NCBI RefSeq assembly: GCF_026914265.1
Contig: NC_069130.1
Location: 3,804,001-3,868,000, forward strand
Length of the DNA: 64,000 nucleotides
Source: Mya arenaria
Taxonomy: Eukaryota; Mollusca; Bivalvia; Myida; Myidae
Reading direction: 5' to 3'
Below the pieces are notes generated by a model. That model saw nothing but the letters and a program-made list of their open reading frames with translations, ran no database searches and was not told where the DNA came from. The first letter of the stretch is position 1; each line of letters opens with the position of its first letter. A program made the position numbers and the translations under genes. This document shows positions 12,558-23,271 of the stretch, piece after piece.

Positions 12558-14209
12558 ATGGCCGCTTAAAACGTTATTTTTAACTGGATTTGATTTGAAG
12601 ATTGATATGGCTGTTCCTAAAATTGTGGTGCTATTCATTTTGTGATATTTCAGAATGGAATTGTATTATCTATACACAGAAGCATAAAATCACTTAAAAA
12701 CTTTCTCTGTGTGGTGATGTTTACACGGGAACAGGAGAAAAGGACGAGCATGGAACATTGAATTATGCATTATTGTCTAAAGACACTATAGTTATACCAA
12801 CATATTGCATACTATTTCAAAGGGAATCGACCATTCTAAGATTGGACTCTACCGTGAAATCCGGTCAGATTGAGTTATATACCTTGTTCTTTCTTGTATA
12901 ACAAAGGCATAACATCTTCAGATGTGTTGTTTATCTCATTGTACCCAAAATGATATTTATCAATAAGTTAGAGACAAACACTTTCTCAGACGCTTACGGT
13001 CATTAGCACTCGTTTTAAAAAGCGTCGAAGGCATCTGTCCGAAACCGATGAAACATCAAAATGACAGCTGGGTCAAAACAGCTATTACTGTATAGACTCA
13101 AATTCGTATTCCACAGTTTCCATACAGTAGTTCGAAATATTATTGGCCAACGGCAAAATCATATCCCTTGTAGCATCTGTTATCGGCAAAATTCCTGGGA
13201 CTAATTGTTGATCCCTTTGTGACAGTGTTATGGGTATAGGTTAGAATACAATGTTTTCACTACATGCAAACAATGCGACCCATATATTTGTTGACTATAC
13301 TCTGTCAGTGAAATAACTGCAATGAATATAACTCGTTAAACTTCGAATATGTACGAAATAAGGAGAACGATCACTACGAATATGTACGGAAACAAATGAA
13401 TGTGCATATAGCGCCCCCTGTTGTCATTATTCGTAAGGCCTGTTTCTTGGCAACCGCATTATGGTTATTTCATTTGGCTTTCTTCATTCGGCTCTTCTAA
13501 TTCGGACTGTTTCATTCGGATAGTTATATAATGCTTGGTGATTGTTTTCTTTTTGTGCGTACTTGTATTTCTATTCGGCCTCGTCATATTTAGAACTATA
13601 TGATATAAAAAAGGAAGTTATGTAGATTGTAACAATAGATGCATACATTGATTTTAACAGTCACTTAAACAATGTGAAGTTAGTAAATAATGTTGTAATT
13701 GTAATTGCTCTAAATAGGATTGGAATTTCAACATGCAGAATGCAAATGTAATTATGCAGTACTACATGTCATAATACATATTGTAAGTTTGATTACCCGA
13801 ACGGGAATGCCATCAACCATAATACATATGCCATCAAGCATAATGCAATTTTTACCATTCCATAAAATCCAGTGATCACGTTACTGTTTAACCGCAAAGT
13901 CATTGGTGTATAACAAATAATAACTAAAGGGAGATTCTGCCTGTTAGGCCAAGTAACTCTTCTTACCAGAGTTATCTTTCTTAGTAAAACTGCACCTTGC
14001 TACGTACGGATGGTGCTATATTTGTATTTAAAGCAGTTTTATGCCAAACTTTAACCTCAGCTGTCTGATTTGTATTAATATTGAAGTAGAATATGTGTGT
14101 GCCTCCTTGAGTAATGTGTGTGATGACGCCTAGGCCTTAGATGCTGCCAAATGGTTGGTTCATACTTTATTCATTTTACAACGATTGTGAAGACAGTTTC
14201 ATTATAATG
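12558..14209. other. Non-coding spacer
   Basis: AT-rich sequence. Short repeated motifs such as ATTCGG near 13485-13520 are visible, but there is no coding exon, RNA gene or mobile element that I can support. Confidence 0.4.
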
Positions 14210-14347
14210 TTATTAATTAGGTGATTTCATATTGGCCTAGTTATTTGTCCGAGGTTAGCTGTATTTGCCTGAGCCCGAAAGGGCGAAGGCTAATACAGCT
14301 GACCGAGGACAAATAACTGGGCCAATATGAAATCACCAAATTAATAA
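14210..14347. mobile_element. Foldback element: near-perfect hairpin with GAAA loop
   Basis: The arms 14221-14276 and 14281-14336 are each 56 nt and are reverse complements with only a handful of mismatches. They are separated by GAAA (14277-14280) closed by GCCC/GGGC. Pairing extends outward through TTATTAATT on both sides. The structure fits a foldback MITE; if transcribed it would make a long hairpin with a GNRA-type tetraloop. There is no coding content. Confidence 0.85.
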
Positions 14348-15646
14348 GTATTTTATTAATTAACTATTACCATTTTGGTTAAAAACATTCTTATAACTTA
14401 CCTTAAAGTTCACAGTGAAGCCGTATTTATCCCTTATTCATTCATGGTGTCTGCTTTTCTAGACTTGACTTTGCTGATTTTGACATGCATCCTTAAAGTG
14501 ACATTGCACATACTTATAAATAAAGCACTGTACATTGTAAGGACGCATGTCTTTTCGTCTTAAATTCGTAAAGCATTTGCCAAACGTCAAATGTTTCACC
14601 TTCGTCGTCCATTATGTCGGTGTACAAAATCGTAATAGTCGTAAAATCCATAAACTGGTTAAATACAACTGTACAGTAATATCAAACCGTACAAGGTGGT
14701 TCAATCATTCAATAGGTTCAAATATTCCAAATAGGTTTATAAGAAGCACAAACTTTTCAAAACAGTCGGAAAACTAAAAACAAAATGGCTACCTTTAAAA
14801 ATAATTTCCGGCATATTTCTCATATTAGGCGAGTTTCGACAGCCAATGAAAATGGCCCATTTTTCAAATCCTATAATAGGCGAGTGTTTAAGCCAATCAA
14901 AACGGAGGAAACTCATATTAGACGAGTTTTGTTGATATTGGCCGAGTTCTGGCATATATTGTCTTCAATCGTCTGGTATTGGTACCGCAATTGTCTCTGT
15001 GTCTCGCAAAATACGTAATAGTTGATTAATAATAACTTGTACTAAGTCACTCTTGTTGGCACGATGTTGCGCGAGAGTGTGCCCTTGTGTTGTGGGGCAA
15101 ACCGGAGTTACCGGAGAAAACTTGTCCGGCTTTCATATTTTTTACTGTTCCTCTCTGGTATGAACTTCTTTGTTAAACGTTCTTGTATTGAGTTTTCTTA
15201 AAATAGTGTGTGTGTTTTTCTGCTTGTCGCGGCTGCTTTATTTCATTGTATTATTCTTGACTTTATTATTATCATTTATTTTAGTTCGATTGTGACGTCT
15301 AGAATCACGCTTGAGTTCGCTTTCCAGATAGAAATTATTACTAGTGTTTATTTTAAGAGGCCATGATAAAGTACTCCTTGTTTGGATCGAGACCACAACC
15401 TCTTGTGAGTGAGAGGCAAACATGTATACCGCTCTCAGCCTTTCTATGGAGTGTTGGCGCTTGTTGCTCGTATGCTATTTAGAGATAAACTTCATCATCT
15501 GTGTGAACTGGCTGCATTTGAATAATACATAAAACTATTTTTTAGAATTGTTTTTATAAATATTAAATTAAAGTAAATGTTTATTGTGTTTATTCAAATA
15601 TGTGTTTCTTAGGTACTCCACTAATTTATTGATACCGGTCAGATGA
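14348..15646. other. Non-coding spacer with a short repeated motif
   Basis: The motif ATTAGGCGAGTTT or close variants occurs at about 14825, 14875 and 14918, each followed by a CAATGAAAA- or CAATCAAAAC-type stretch or a GATATTGGCC stretch. It resembles decayed repeat sequence. Short frames on both strands overlap these motifs and have no recognisable domain. Confidence 0.4.
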
Positions 15647-15922
15647 GTGTTTGTTTCTGTCAGCAAACACCAGCGAAACTTCGAACGTCAACTTTTTCGG
15701 GGTCGGGGAAAGAACGATAAAGCTATAATTTTAGAGGGGTGTTTGTTTCTGTCAGCAAACACCAGCGAAACTTCGAACGTCAACTTTCCCGGGGTCGGGG
15801 AAAGAACGATAAAGCTATAATTTTAGAGGGGTGTTTGTTTCTGTCAGCAAACACCAGCGAAACGTCGAACGTCAACTTTTGTCATCGGGTGAAGGACGAT
15901 TTAGCTATAATTGAGTTATTCT
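15647..15922. repeat. 92-bp tandem repeat, three copies
   Basis: GTGTTTGTTTCTGTCAGCAA starts at 15647, 15739 and 15831, a strict 92-bp period. The first two units are nearly identical; the third diverges in its second half. Each unit begins with a hairpin (stem GTGTTTG/CAAACAC, 10-nt loop), followed by CCAGCGAAACTTCGAACGTC. The array is too short and its units too long for CRISPR. The 72-codon frame across it starts at GTG and is a by-product. Confidence 0.9.
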
Positions 15923-15959
15923 TACCCCGACCGAGGGCAAATGGTTGGCAATATTGACT

Positions 15960-16680
15960 GACATTCCTTTCGATAAGAGCTTTATTGCATAACATTTGAA
16001 TGTCTTTTTAATATTCATAAAATAATTCGATCGTTAATGTACAATGGTACAGCAAATAGTAAACACGTACTGGCAGTTACTTATGTACATTATATTTCCA
16101 TTTCTTACTTACCAAATATAAACAAGCTGCTTTGTTAAGTAGAAAGTAAGAACCGCGTTACCTTTAGGAACAGCTCGAAATATAACTTGAATGTTTAATA
16201 TAATAAATATATATTGTTTTTATTCGCGATAATTCTTTTTATTTGATTTAAAAGTATCCAATACAATTTGTTTTTAATGTTGTTTTTCTTTACAATTTAT
16301 AACGAAATGAAAGAATATGCATTAAAAGGAAAATGTTTAACACACACGAACATTCAACACGTTGAGCGGCAACCTACCTATTGAAGAGCCATATAGCAGT
16401 TACTATCGACAGGTCATTTAAGAAGTTTTTAAATGAAATAGAGTTATTCGTATTGCGTTTTGATTCGGTATGTTGTTTTGGACACAAACATATTTTTCAC
16501 GACTCGGATTCCATGAGCCGCTGTCCAAATACAATAAAAAATTGCAAATATCAACGACATTCGAATGCAAAACTCTGGATTAAATGCAGTACTAAGACAG
16601 CAGAGTTGAATGCTGACGTATTTCACTGGAGATGAATATAGACTACTTTATGTTTGGATTTATATTGCGTTTGAATTCAT
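15960..16680. other. AT-rich spacer
   Basis: Between the two tandem arrays no gene is supported. An 84-codon frame at 16381-16635 is overlapped by an open frame on the other strand and matches nothing I recognise. Confidence 0.4.
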
Positions 16681-16683
16681 GAT

Positions 16684-17375
16684 GGGAATATACACGGGTG
16701 CCTTTCTCTGTAACACGAGTAACTGGTATATACACGGGTGTCCAACTCTGTAACACGAGTGACTGGTATATACACGAGTGTCTAACTCTGGAACACGGGT
16801 GACTGGTATATACACGAGTGTCCAACTCTGTAACACGGGTGACTGGTATATAAACGGGTGTTCAACTTTGTAACAGTAGTGACTGGTATATACACGGGTG
16901 TCCAACTCTGTAACACGAGTGACTTGTATATACACGTATGTCCAACTCTGTAACACGGGTGACTGGTATATACACGGGTGTTCAACTTTGTAACAGTAGT
17001 GACTGGTATATACATGGGTGTCCAACTCTGTAACACGAGTGACTTGTTTATACTCGGCTGTCCAACTCTGAAAAAGAGTGACTTGTATTTGCAAGGGTGT
17101 CAAACTCTTTAACACAAGTGACTGGTATATACACGGGTGTCCAACTCTGTTACAGTAGTGACTGGTATATACACAGGTGTCTAACTCTTTGACAGTAGTG
17201 ACAGGTCTATACACGGGTGACCGGTAAATACAGGGGTATCCAATTCTGTAACACGAGTGACTGGAATTTACACGGGTGTCCAACTCTGTGACAGCAGTGA
17301 CAGGTCTATACACGGGTGTCCAACTCTTTAACAGTATTGACTGGTACATATACGGGTGTCTAACTCTTGACACGA
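16684..17375. repeat. 40-bp minisatellite, about 17 copies
   Basis: The unit is AACACGAGTGACTGGTATAT followed by ACACGGGTGTCCAACTCTGT, 40 bp. Copies vary at the CGAG/CGGG position, in the TCTG/TTTG segment and by small indels near 17080-17230. Because 40 is not a multiple of three, each strand is read in all three frames across three units. On the minus strand all three happen to lack stops in most units, which produces a 237-codon frame (17373 to 16660) with a 40-residue period. This is best treated as repeat DNA. Confidence 0.92.
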
Positions 17376-17399
17376 TTGATTACATGAGCATATACAGTC

Positions 17400-18277
17400 T
17401 AGAAAATGATTAGGATTTTCAAAACTAAATATTTGATGGTTGGAACCATTCAATTAATCTTGATGTATTGTCGAATATTGTCTTAAGGATAAGTTTTCCT
17501 TAACTATATGTTTCTTGTTTGTGAATTTGTGTTCTATGTCTTCGGCGTTCGCCTATTGCCACTAAATCGGGTTTATGTTTAAACTTTTTGTTTCTGTAAC
17601 GTTTTTCATAAATATTTCGTTAGTTTTGTCTTAATTTTCCTCGTCACCAAATGGGTAATGCGCCATTTCTAAATAAAAGGCATGGTTTCTATTCGCATAT
17701 TTTCTTGTGAGCATCATGTAGGGAAACGGGATTTTCTTGATTTATCTGATGACCGTGCCTTTAATCTGGAACATGAAGCTATGACAATGTCAATGCCTAT
17801 ACCCGACACTGTTGTTGCCTTAAAAGGACTTAATCATTGTTTTGTAAACTGCATTTTTTGTATGACCATATCAAGTGTTACAAATGATAAGGAGATTGAA
17901 AACTAAGATTCTGACGATTGGAACATTCAACTAATGTTGATATATTCTCAAATATTGTCTTTGAATTCCACGATTTTGAGGAACGATAGTAATGCGATCC
18001 AGAAAATGGCTAAAAGGTTAAGTTATCCTTATTAGCGTATGAGACCATGTTTTTGTTGTCAGTTTTCTAAATGTTCCGTAATTGTACCGGAAATGGATTG
18101 CAACCCACTAGAACCAGAATATATGTTATGCTTTAAGTGTTATTTTCTGCAGTTCAGGTATCAATGAGCAAAATAGTTACATTATAAGAGATTGTAGATG
18201 CATTTATTGAGAAAAATATTTTTGCTGTCAAATTTTGAGCGAGTTCCTAATTAATTCCTTTAAGTGATCGAGACCTG
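17400..18277. other. Spacer with partial R1 repeat (17505-17600)
   Basis: A second, partial copy of dispersed repeat R1 is recognisable by TTGTTTGTGAATTTGTG, TTCTATGTCTTCGGCG and TTTATGTTTAAAC. About 100 bp at 18145-18255 resemble intron sequence at 9485-9580 (GGTATCAATGAG followed by GATGCA, GAGAA and GAGCGAG motifs). No gene is supported. Confidence 0.45.
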
Positions 18278-18469
18278 GGGCCGGTTGCTCAAAACCTCCG
18301 TTAGGCTTAACGGACCGTTAAACAGCTAACGGTCCGTTAAATTTCAACATGGCGTTAATTTTCTGTTGCTCAAAGAAATGTTAAGTTTTAACGATGGAGT
18401 TAACGGTGGAACTGACCGTTAAAGTTAATTGAGATAAGAACCTCGATTAAAGTTAACGGCAGCTTTACC
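18278..18469 (+). promoter_or_regulatory. Left subterminal region with TAACGG boxes
   Basis: TAACGG or its complement CCGTTA occurs about eight times in 190 bp, including two near-palindromes, TAACGGACCGTTA (18308) and TAACGGTCCGTTA (18327). TAACGG fits the animal Myb recognition element YAACNG, and this transposon encodes a Myb/SANT-like protein. The region also serves as the leader of the transposase gene, so it may combine promoter and transposase-complex binding roles. That role is inferred. Confidence 0.65.
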
Positions 18470-20575
18470 ATGGCAGGTGTATTTTTACCAAATGTAAGGA
18501 AACAGCGTCAGTATAGACATACTCCTCATGTTCAGCATCTTGATGATGGGGAAATGCACGAGAGGTATCGTTTCACAAATGATGGCGTAGCATTTTTGGA
18601 GGATATCTTGAAGGATAACATAAAAAGAGACACTCACCGGAACAGAGCCCTCAGTGTGCGACAGATGGTTCTTATAACCCTTCGGTTCCTCGCCACAGGG
18701 GCGTTTTTCAATGTTGTAGGAGACAGCATGGGTTACCACAAATCAACAGTTTCTCGTGTGGTAACCCACGTGACAGATATTATTTGCAAAAGAATGAAAC
18801 GATTCATTGTATGGCCTTCCGGCGAAGAGAAGAATAGAGTGAAGAGCGGATTTTTCACATCGGCAGGTTTCCCTCACGTAGTGGGGTGCGTTGACATCCG
18901 TATCCAGGCCCCTTCTGTTGATGAGCCAGCTTATGTCAACCGAAAAGGCTATCATAGTATCAACATGCAGGCAGTTTGCGATCATGAAGGTAAAAAATGA
19001 TTGAAATTTCACCATAAACATTCTAAAGATCCTTTTCTTGTAAACGCTTTATCAAATATTTTTTGTCAACTCGTCTTAGACCGAAACGGTCATAAAATCT
19101 GAAATTTACCCCGATTATCGATCAATAATGGGCATATTCGGTTTGGTCAGAATGTGACAATTATCATAGAAAGTTTTACAAATGGTCCCCTAAATGTTTT
19201 TCATTTAACTTAATACAGTTTACCACTCAAACCTAACCATACGCAGGGATGGCTCAATTTGATGATTGAGGGATTTTAGTTGGGACATACAGCTCTTAGT
19301 GCTCCCTCTCTCCCCCGACATCGACACAAATAAACTTTACATTTATGATTGTACATTAAAGAACATTAAAGAACCGTCCCTGATGATATGGGCTGGAGGC
19401 CTTCATGCAATAAATGTTTGAATTGAATTGATGATTAAAAAAATGTTGTTTATAATCATGTCATGAAATTGTAAGACTGAACGTGCTGTTAAGCTAATTG
19501 GGAAATAACTAAATCATGATTTTCCCAGGATTGTTCACAAGTGTCAACGCCAGTTGGCCGGGCTCGTGCCATGATGCACACGTGTTCAGGACATCAGGGC
19601 TGTGCAACAGGCTACAACGAGACAATCAATGTCTGGAAGATGGGGTGCTTCTTGGAGATAGTGGGTAAGTAGCATATACAAAGCATGATGTCATCAGATG
19701 AAATTCGTAGCTGAACCGTGGTCTAGTTGTAAATTATAAACACTTCACTTTCAATCAAGGGGTCGCATGTTTTTATTCCCTGTCGCATCACTAAACGTAC
19801 TAATCGTCTCGCGGGAGGGACGTTAAATGGGGGTCAGTGCTATACACTGATGCACGTTAAAGAACCAGGGTAGCTCAAACCAGGGTTACATTCTGTCTGT
19901 GCACAGCATGCTCCAAAAATTGAAATGACTAATATTCTTAAGGGAGCAATCGCTGAATGAGCAAGGCCCGAGGGCGAGTATAAACAATCTTACACACACC
20001 CGTATGATTACAAGATTGTAACATCGGGACGTTTTTTTGTCAATTTTATTATTGATATTGTTTTTATTCCCCGCCACAGGTATCCTTTACGGCCATTCCT
20101 CATGACGCCGTTTATGAACGCTGACACTCCTACCAAGGAGAGGTACCAGCTAGCCCATACTAGAACCCGGGTTCTCATAGAAAGGGCCTTTGGTAGGCTC
20201 AAGCGGCGCTTCCACGTGCTGCACAGTGAGGTACTTTCTTGCATATGTTTTTTGAATACTCGGACTAAGTTTATTCAGTCTATAGTTTAAGTGCATAAAG
20301 TGACTGCTTTCATTTTTAACTTTACTGTTCGCCTTTATCATATGTGATGACATGATATGATTACTATTTATTTATTTTTATTTCAGATCAGACTAAGTCC
20401 AGACAAGGCCTGTCGCATAGCTACAGCCTGTGCAATTCTACATAATGTAGCAGTCATGTTTAATATGCCAGAGGTAGATGATGTAGATGTCATACAAAAC
20501 ATTGATAATAATGTGCAGGATGATGTTGGTACTGGAACAGCGACACGGGATTTTATTGTTAACAGTTACTTTTAA
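18470..20575 (+). CDS. HARBI1-like PIF/Harbinger transposase, four exons, 331 aa
   Basis: Exons 18470-18989, 19529-19664, 20080-20230 and 20387-20575 have GT-AG borders and compatible phases, totalling 996 nt with stop TAA at 20573. The ATG has a strong Kozak context (ACCATGG). Residues 61-100 match the helix-turn-helix-like region before the nuclease domain (LSVRQMVLITLRFLATGAFF, then SMGYHKSTVSRVV). Conserved acidic candidates for the DDE triad are D142 (GCVD), D189 (WPGSCHDAHVF), D217 (LLGDSGYPLRPFLMTP) and E253 (IERAFGRLKRRF); ACAILHN near residues 283-289 is a family hallmark. HARBI1-type proteins are usually about 350 aa, so this is close to full length. The usual GTHI after the first D is IRIQ here. 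No stop or frameshift interrupts the spliced frame, so the protein may be functional. AATAAA lies at 20786. It should cut and paste the element with the Myb-like partner, whose gene looks damaged. Confidence 0.92.
19711..20005 (+). mobile_element. tRNA-derived SINE inside transposase intron 2
   Basis: GTGGTCTAGTTGTAA resembles a tRNA A box, followed by a degraded B-box region (GGGGTCGCATG). The body GTGCTATACACTG, GCACGTTAAAGAACCAGG and GTAGCTCAAACCAGG matches the SINE at 29541-29838 closely. The tail reads GAGGGCGAGTATAAACAATC then TTACACACACCC. It lies wholly between splice sites, so the transposase frame is not disturbed. Confidence 0.8.
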
Positions 20576-20577
20576 TC

Positions 20578-20579
20578 AA

Positions 20580-20664
<85 letters not shown>

Positions 20665-20723
20665 GCTCACATCATCATGTTCAGATAATCATCATCATCA
20701 TCATGTTCACATCATCAAGTTTA

Positions 20724-20780
<57 letters not shown>
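20578..20780. repeat. (CAT)n microsatellite after the transposase stop
   Basis: Long runs of CAT/TCA triplets with a few interruptions (TGTTCACATCATC). It starts within a few bases of the TAA stop and precedes AATAAA at 20786, so it lies in the transposase 3' UTR. Poly-His frames through it are by-products. Confidence 0.95.
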
Positions 20781-20867
20781 GCTGTAATAAAGAATAGCTT
20801 TAACAGTTTGTTTTGTTCGTTTTCATTTTTACATATCTATTTACAATACAATACAATTAAATTTAAT

Positions 20868-20997
20868 TTAATTGAAAAATTGGCTTTTTATGAAAGAGTC
20901 AACGTCCTCGTTGTCCATACGCCTCTCATATTTCTCTAGTACCCGTTGCTGTGTCTCAACCAGCTTTTGCTGAAAAAGATTATTATTACTAATTAAT

Positions 20998-21048
<51 letters not shown>

Positions 21049-21219
21049 TTGATTATAATTATGATAATAATAATAATAATGCTATTGATACTGATACTAC
21101 TAATACTACTTTACCTACTGCTACTGCTGATGATGGTACTGCTCCTGCTGCTGTTACTGCTTCTGATGCTACTACTTCTACTAATGCTACTGCTGCTGCT
21201 GCTACAGCTGCTGTTTTTG

Positions 21220-21275
<56 letters not shown>

Positions 21276-23243
21276 GCTACCACTAGTACTATAACTAGTA
21301 CTACTTCACTTCCAGTTCTAATTCTATTACTTTCAATAATAATAATTAGCTGCAACAATCACGAAAACAATAAAAATAATAGGAAATTGATTTTATAAAT
21401 GATGTTTATACCTTCTTCTCTGACAATGCCACCTGAGATTTGAAGAAACGAATTTGCCACTCGGCAACCTCCTCGCTTAGGGGTTTCTTTCGCTTTGGTC
21501 TGCAAACATAAAATCAGAGAATGCAATTATCAATACAAGGTTAAGTTAAAACTGTTAAATGGATATTCTAGAAGCTGCCGTAAACTTGGTTCGTATACGC
21601 ATTCCATATCAACACAAAAGCCGGTTTACACTTTGACTGTTACACGTTAGTAAATATATTATTTTGTATAGAGAACAAATAACCATATTACTGAAAATGA
21701 TAAACTAACACAGAAGCTCTCCCTGCAAACGTTGCCCGTAAGCTCGAGGTGCAGGGGTCCTGTTTCACTTCAATTGGGCATGTTGGCTCGAAATCAGAGG
21801 GCTCCTCTCCCTCCTGTGGGACCACTGATGGGATGTTAGCAATATAGCTCAAACCATCTGCAATTAAAAAAAGCATAAGTTGACGTTTATTTCAAGATAA
21901 AGGAACAACACAACAACATTGTATATTGAAGAAATCATATAACTTATTTCATAATAAGTTTCTAACAATCTGTATTAAATAATAAAGAATTAAAGTACGT
22001 TTTGACTTCTTTCAAAATTTACCAACAAGAAAGACAGGAAAGTCAATTGACAGTTAATGACTATCGATTTATCATGCCATTAACATGCTTTTGAAAGTCG
22101 ACTAAATGTATAATATATATACACTTGTAACTAAGTTGTATGTATATAACGATTGTACATGACAAAATCTAGTTTCCAATTAAATTAAGTAACAATGTAA
22201 ATGAATTCCAATTAATATTGTGTCACTTTGCAACAGCTCGTAAAGGGAGGTCACAACGTCGCAATTCAATTCTTGGTATAGTTTTCTTTGCGATATTTAT
22301 ACTTGGGAGTTAAATGCTTGATCTTGCCATGTGATCGTGTTTCTATAAAACTGACAAAAAATGGTGATTACTGTGGATGTTTCGACAAGTGAATGGAATA
22401 ACAGGTACGTGTTAATGTTTATGTTTATGTTTAAGCAGCTTGGAAGAGTAAAATTTCTCTTATTCGTCAATGCTTTTCAGTAATAATATATTTCTATTAA
22501 TAGCAACATGATGTACGTTTATTTTTAGAACATTGGGGTTTCCATATAGCAGTATTTATTTAGTAATCGTACATTATTCAAACACATACACTGCAAAAGT
22601 TCAAACCATTTTCGTCAATGTCCGTCCCTCCTGTTATGCCGCTGAAGCTTGCATTGCCATGAACTGAGACAATCCTCTGTGATTGCTCCGATGCAACCTT
22701 TAGACTTGCCAAGCCCCTACCACTCTCGCGTCTCTGCAGCTTTTCACTGTATTTTTTAAGACAATTTTATTATTCCATGACCAATAACTTTACTTACAGT
22801 TTAGTAACAAAAAAATTCTAATGATTTTGTGTGCTGTGAACATCTTCAAATGAAAACAACATAACAAACCAGTGAAATTATCAACATCACAATATCTTAT
22901 TTTTTTAAAGATGACATTTGGTATTATTTATTATTTTGCAGTATTCTATATATCTAAGAGTTAAACAAATATTTTCACATTGTCACCTCTTCCTTTGCAA
23001 TTCTTCTTATATTCTGCCATTTGTTTGATACTTCTTCTGCAGATCTTATGGCAAAGCCCAAAGAGGAAATTATTCCAGCAATTCGGTGCCATTCTTCTTT
23101 TTTTCTGATTTGTAACCTTGTTACTGAAGCTAGAGCTAAGTAGCTCTTTAGTTTCTTACTTATAAGTTCCTCTTACATCAAAACTTCATTTTTATTAAAG
23201 TTTGTTTTTCTCTTTTTTTTGCAGAAGACAAGTCAGCCATCAT
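20868..23243 (-). pseudogene. Myb/SANT-like Harbinger second gene, five exons, first exon broken
   Basis: Minus-strand exons read 5' to 3': 23243-22987, 22733 or 22746 to 22607, 21857-21710, 21499-21412 and 20969-20868, ending in TAA. Exon 1 holds a Myb/SANT-like domain: an N-terminal basic stretch, EEWHRIAGIISSLG and EEVSNKWQNIRRIAKEE, with the spaced tryptophans of this fold. Later exons give an acidic linker, a basic PKRKKPLSEE stretch, and a charged helical C terminus (QKLVETQQRVLEKYERRMDN), likely a coiled coil. Exons 2 to 5 join in frame. Exon 1 does not: the ATG at 23243 enters an A8 run after which the domain continues in another frame, and a TAA (23175-23173) interrupts the domain before EELISKK. 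Exon 2 has two possible acceptors; only the one at 22733 keeps phase with exon 1. In zebrafish Harbinger the Myb-like partner helps transposase enter the nucleus and bind the ends. Here it is probably dead. Confidence 0.82.
20999..21300. repeat. (AAT)n and (CTA/CTG)n trinucleotide repeats
   Basis: A pure ATA run at about 20999-21047 passes into mixed CTA, CTG and GAT triplets, and then a pure TAC run near 21218-21271. It lies in the last intron of the minus-strand Myb-like gene (between its exons at 21412-21499 and 20868-20969). The poly-Leu and poly-Val frames across it are not genes. Confidence 0.93.
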
Positions 23244-23271
23244 GGAAGGAGAATGATGCATTATGGGACAG

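Noticed and set aside
15647..15922. Possible CRISPR-like array (repeats with hairpins)
   Set aside because: Only three 92-bp units that are contiguous and similar throughout, with no spacers, in a eukaryotic genome.
16660..17373. 237-codon minus-strand frame as a repetitive protein gene
   Set aside because: It is fully explained by a 40-bp minisatellite; there is no signal peptide, splice context or non-repeat coding flank.
18145..18255. Second copy of the four-exon membrane gene, suggested by similarity to its intron at 9485-9580
   Set aside because: Only about 100 bp match, no exon follows on either side of the Harbinger insertion; a shared repeat is more likely.
20487..20939. Poly-His protein frame
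   Set aside because: Produced by the (CAT)n repeat in the transposase 3' UTR.
21049..21358. Poly-Leu (plus) and poly-Val/Ala (minus) frames
   Set aside because: Trinucleotide repeats lying in an intron of the Myb-like gene.
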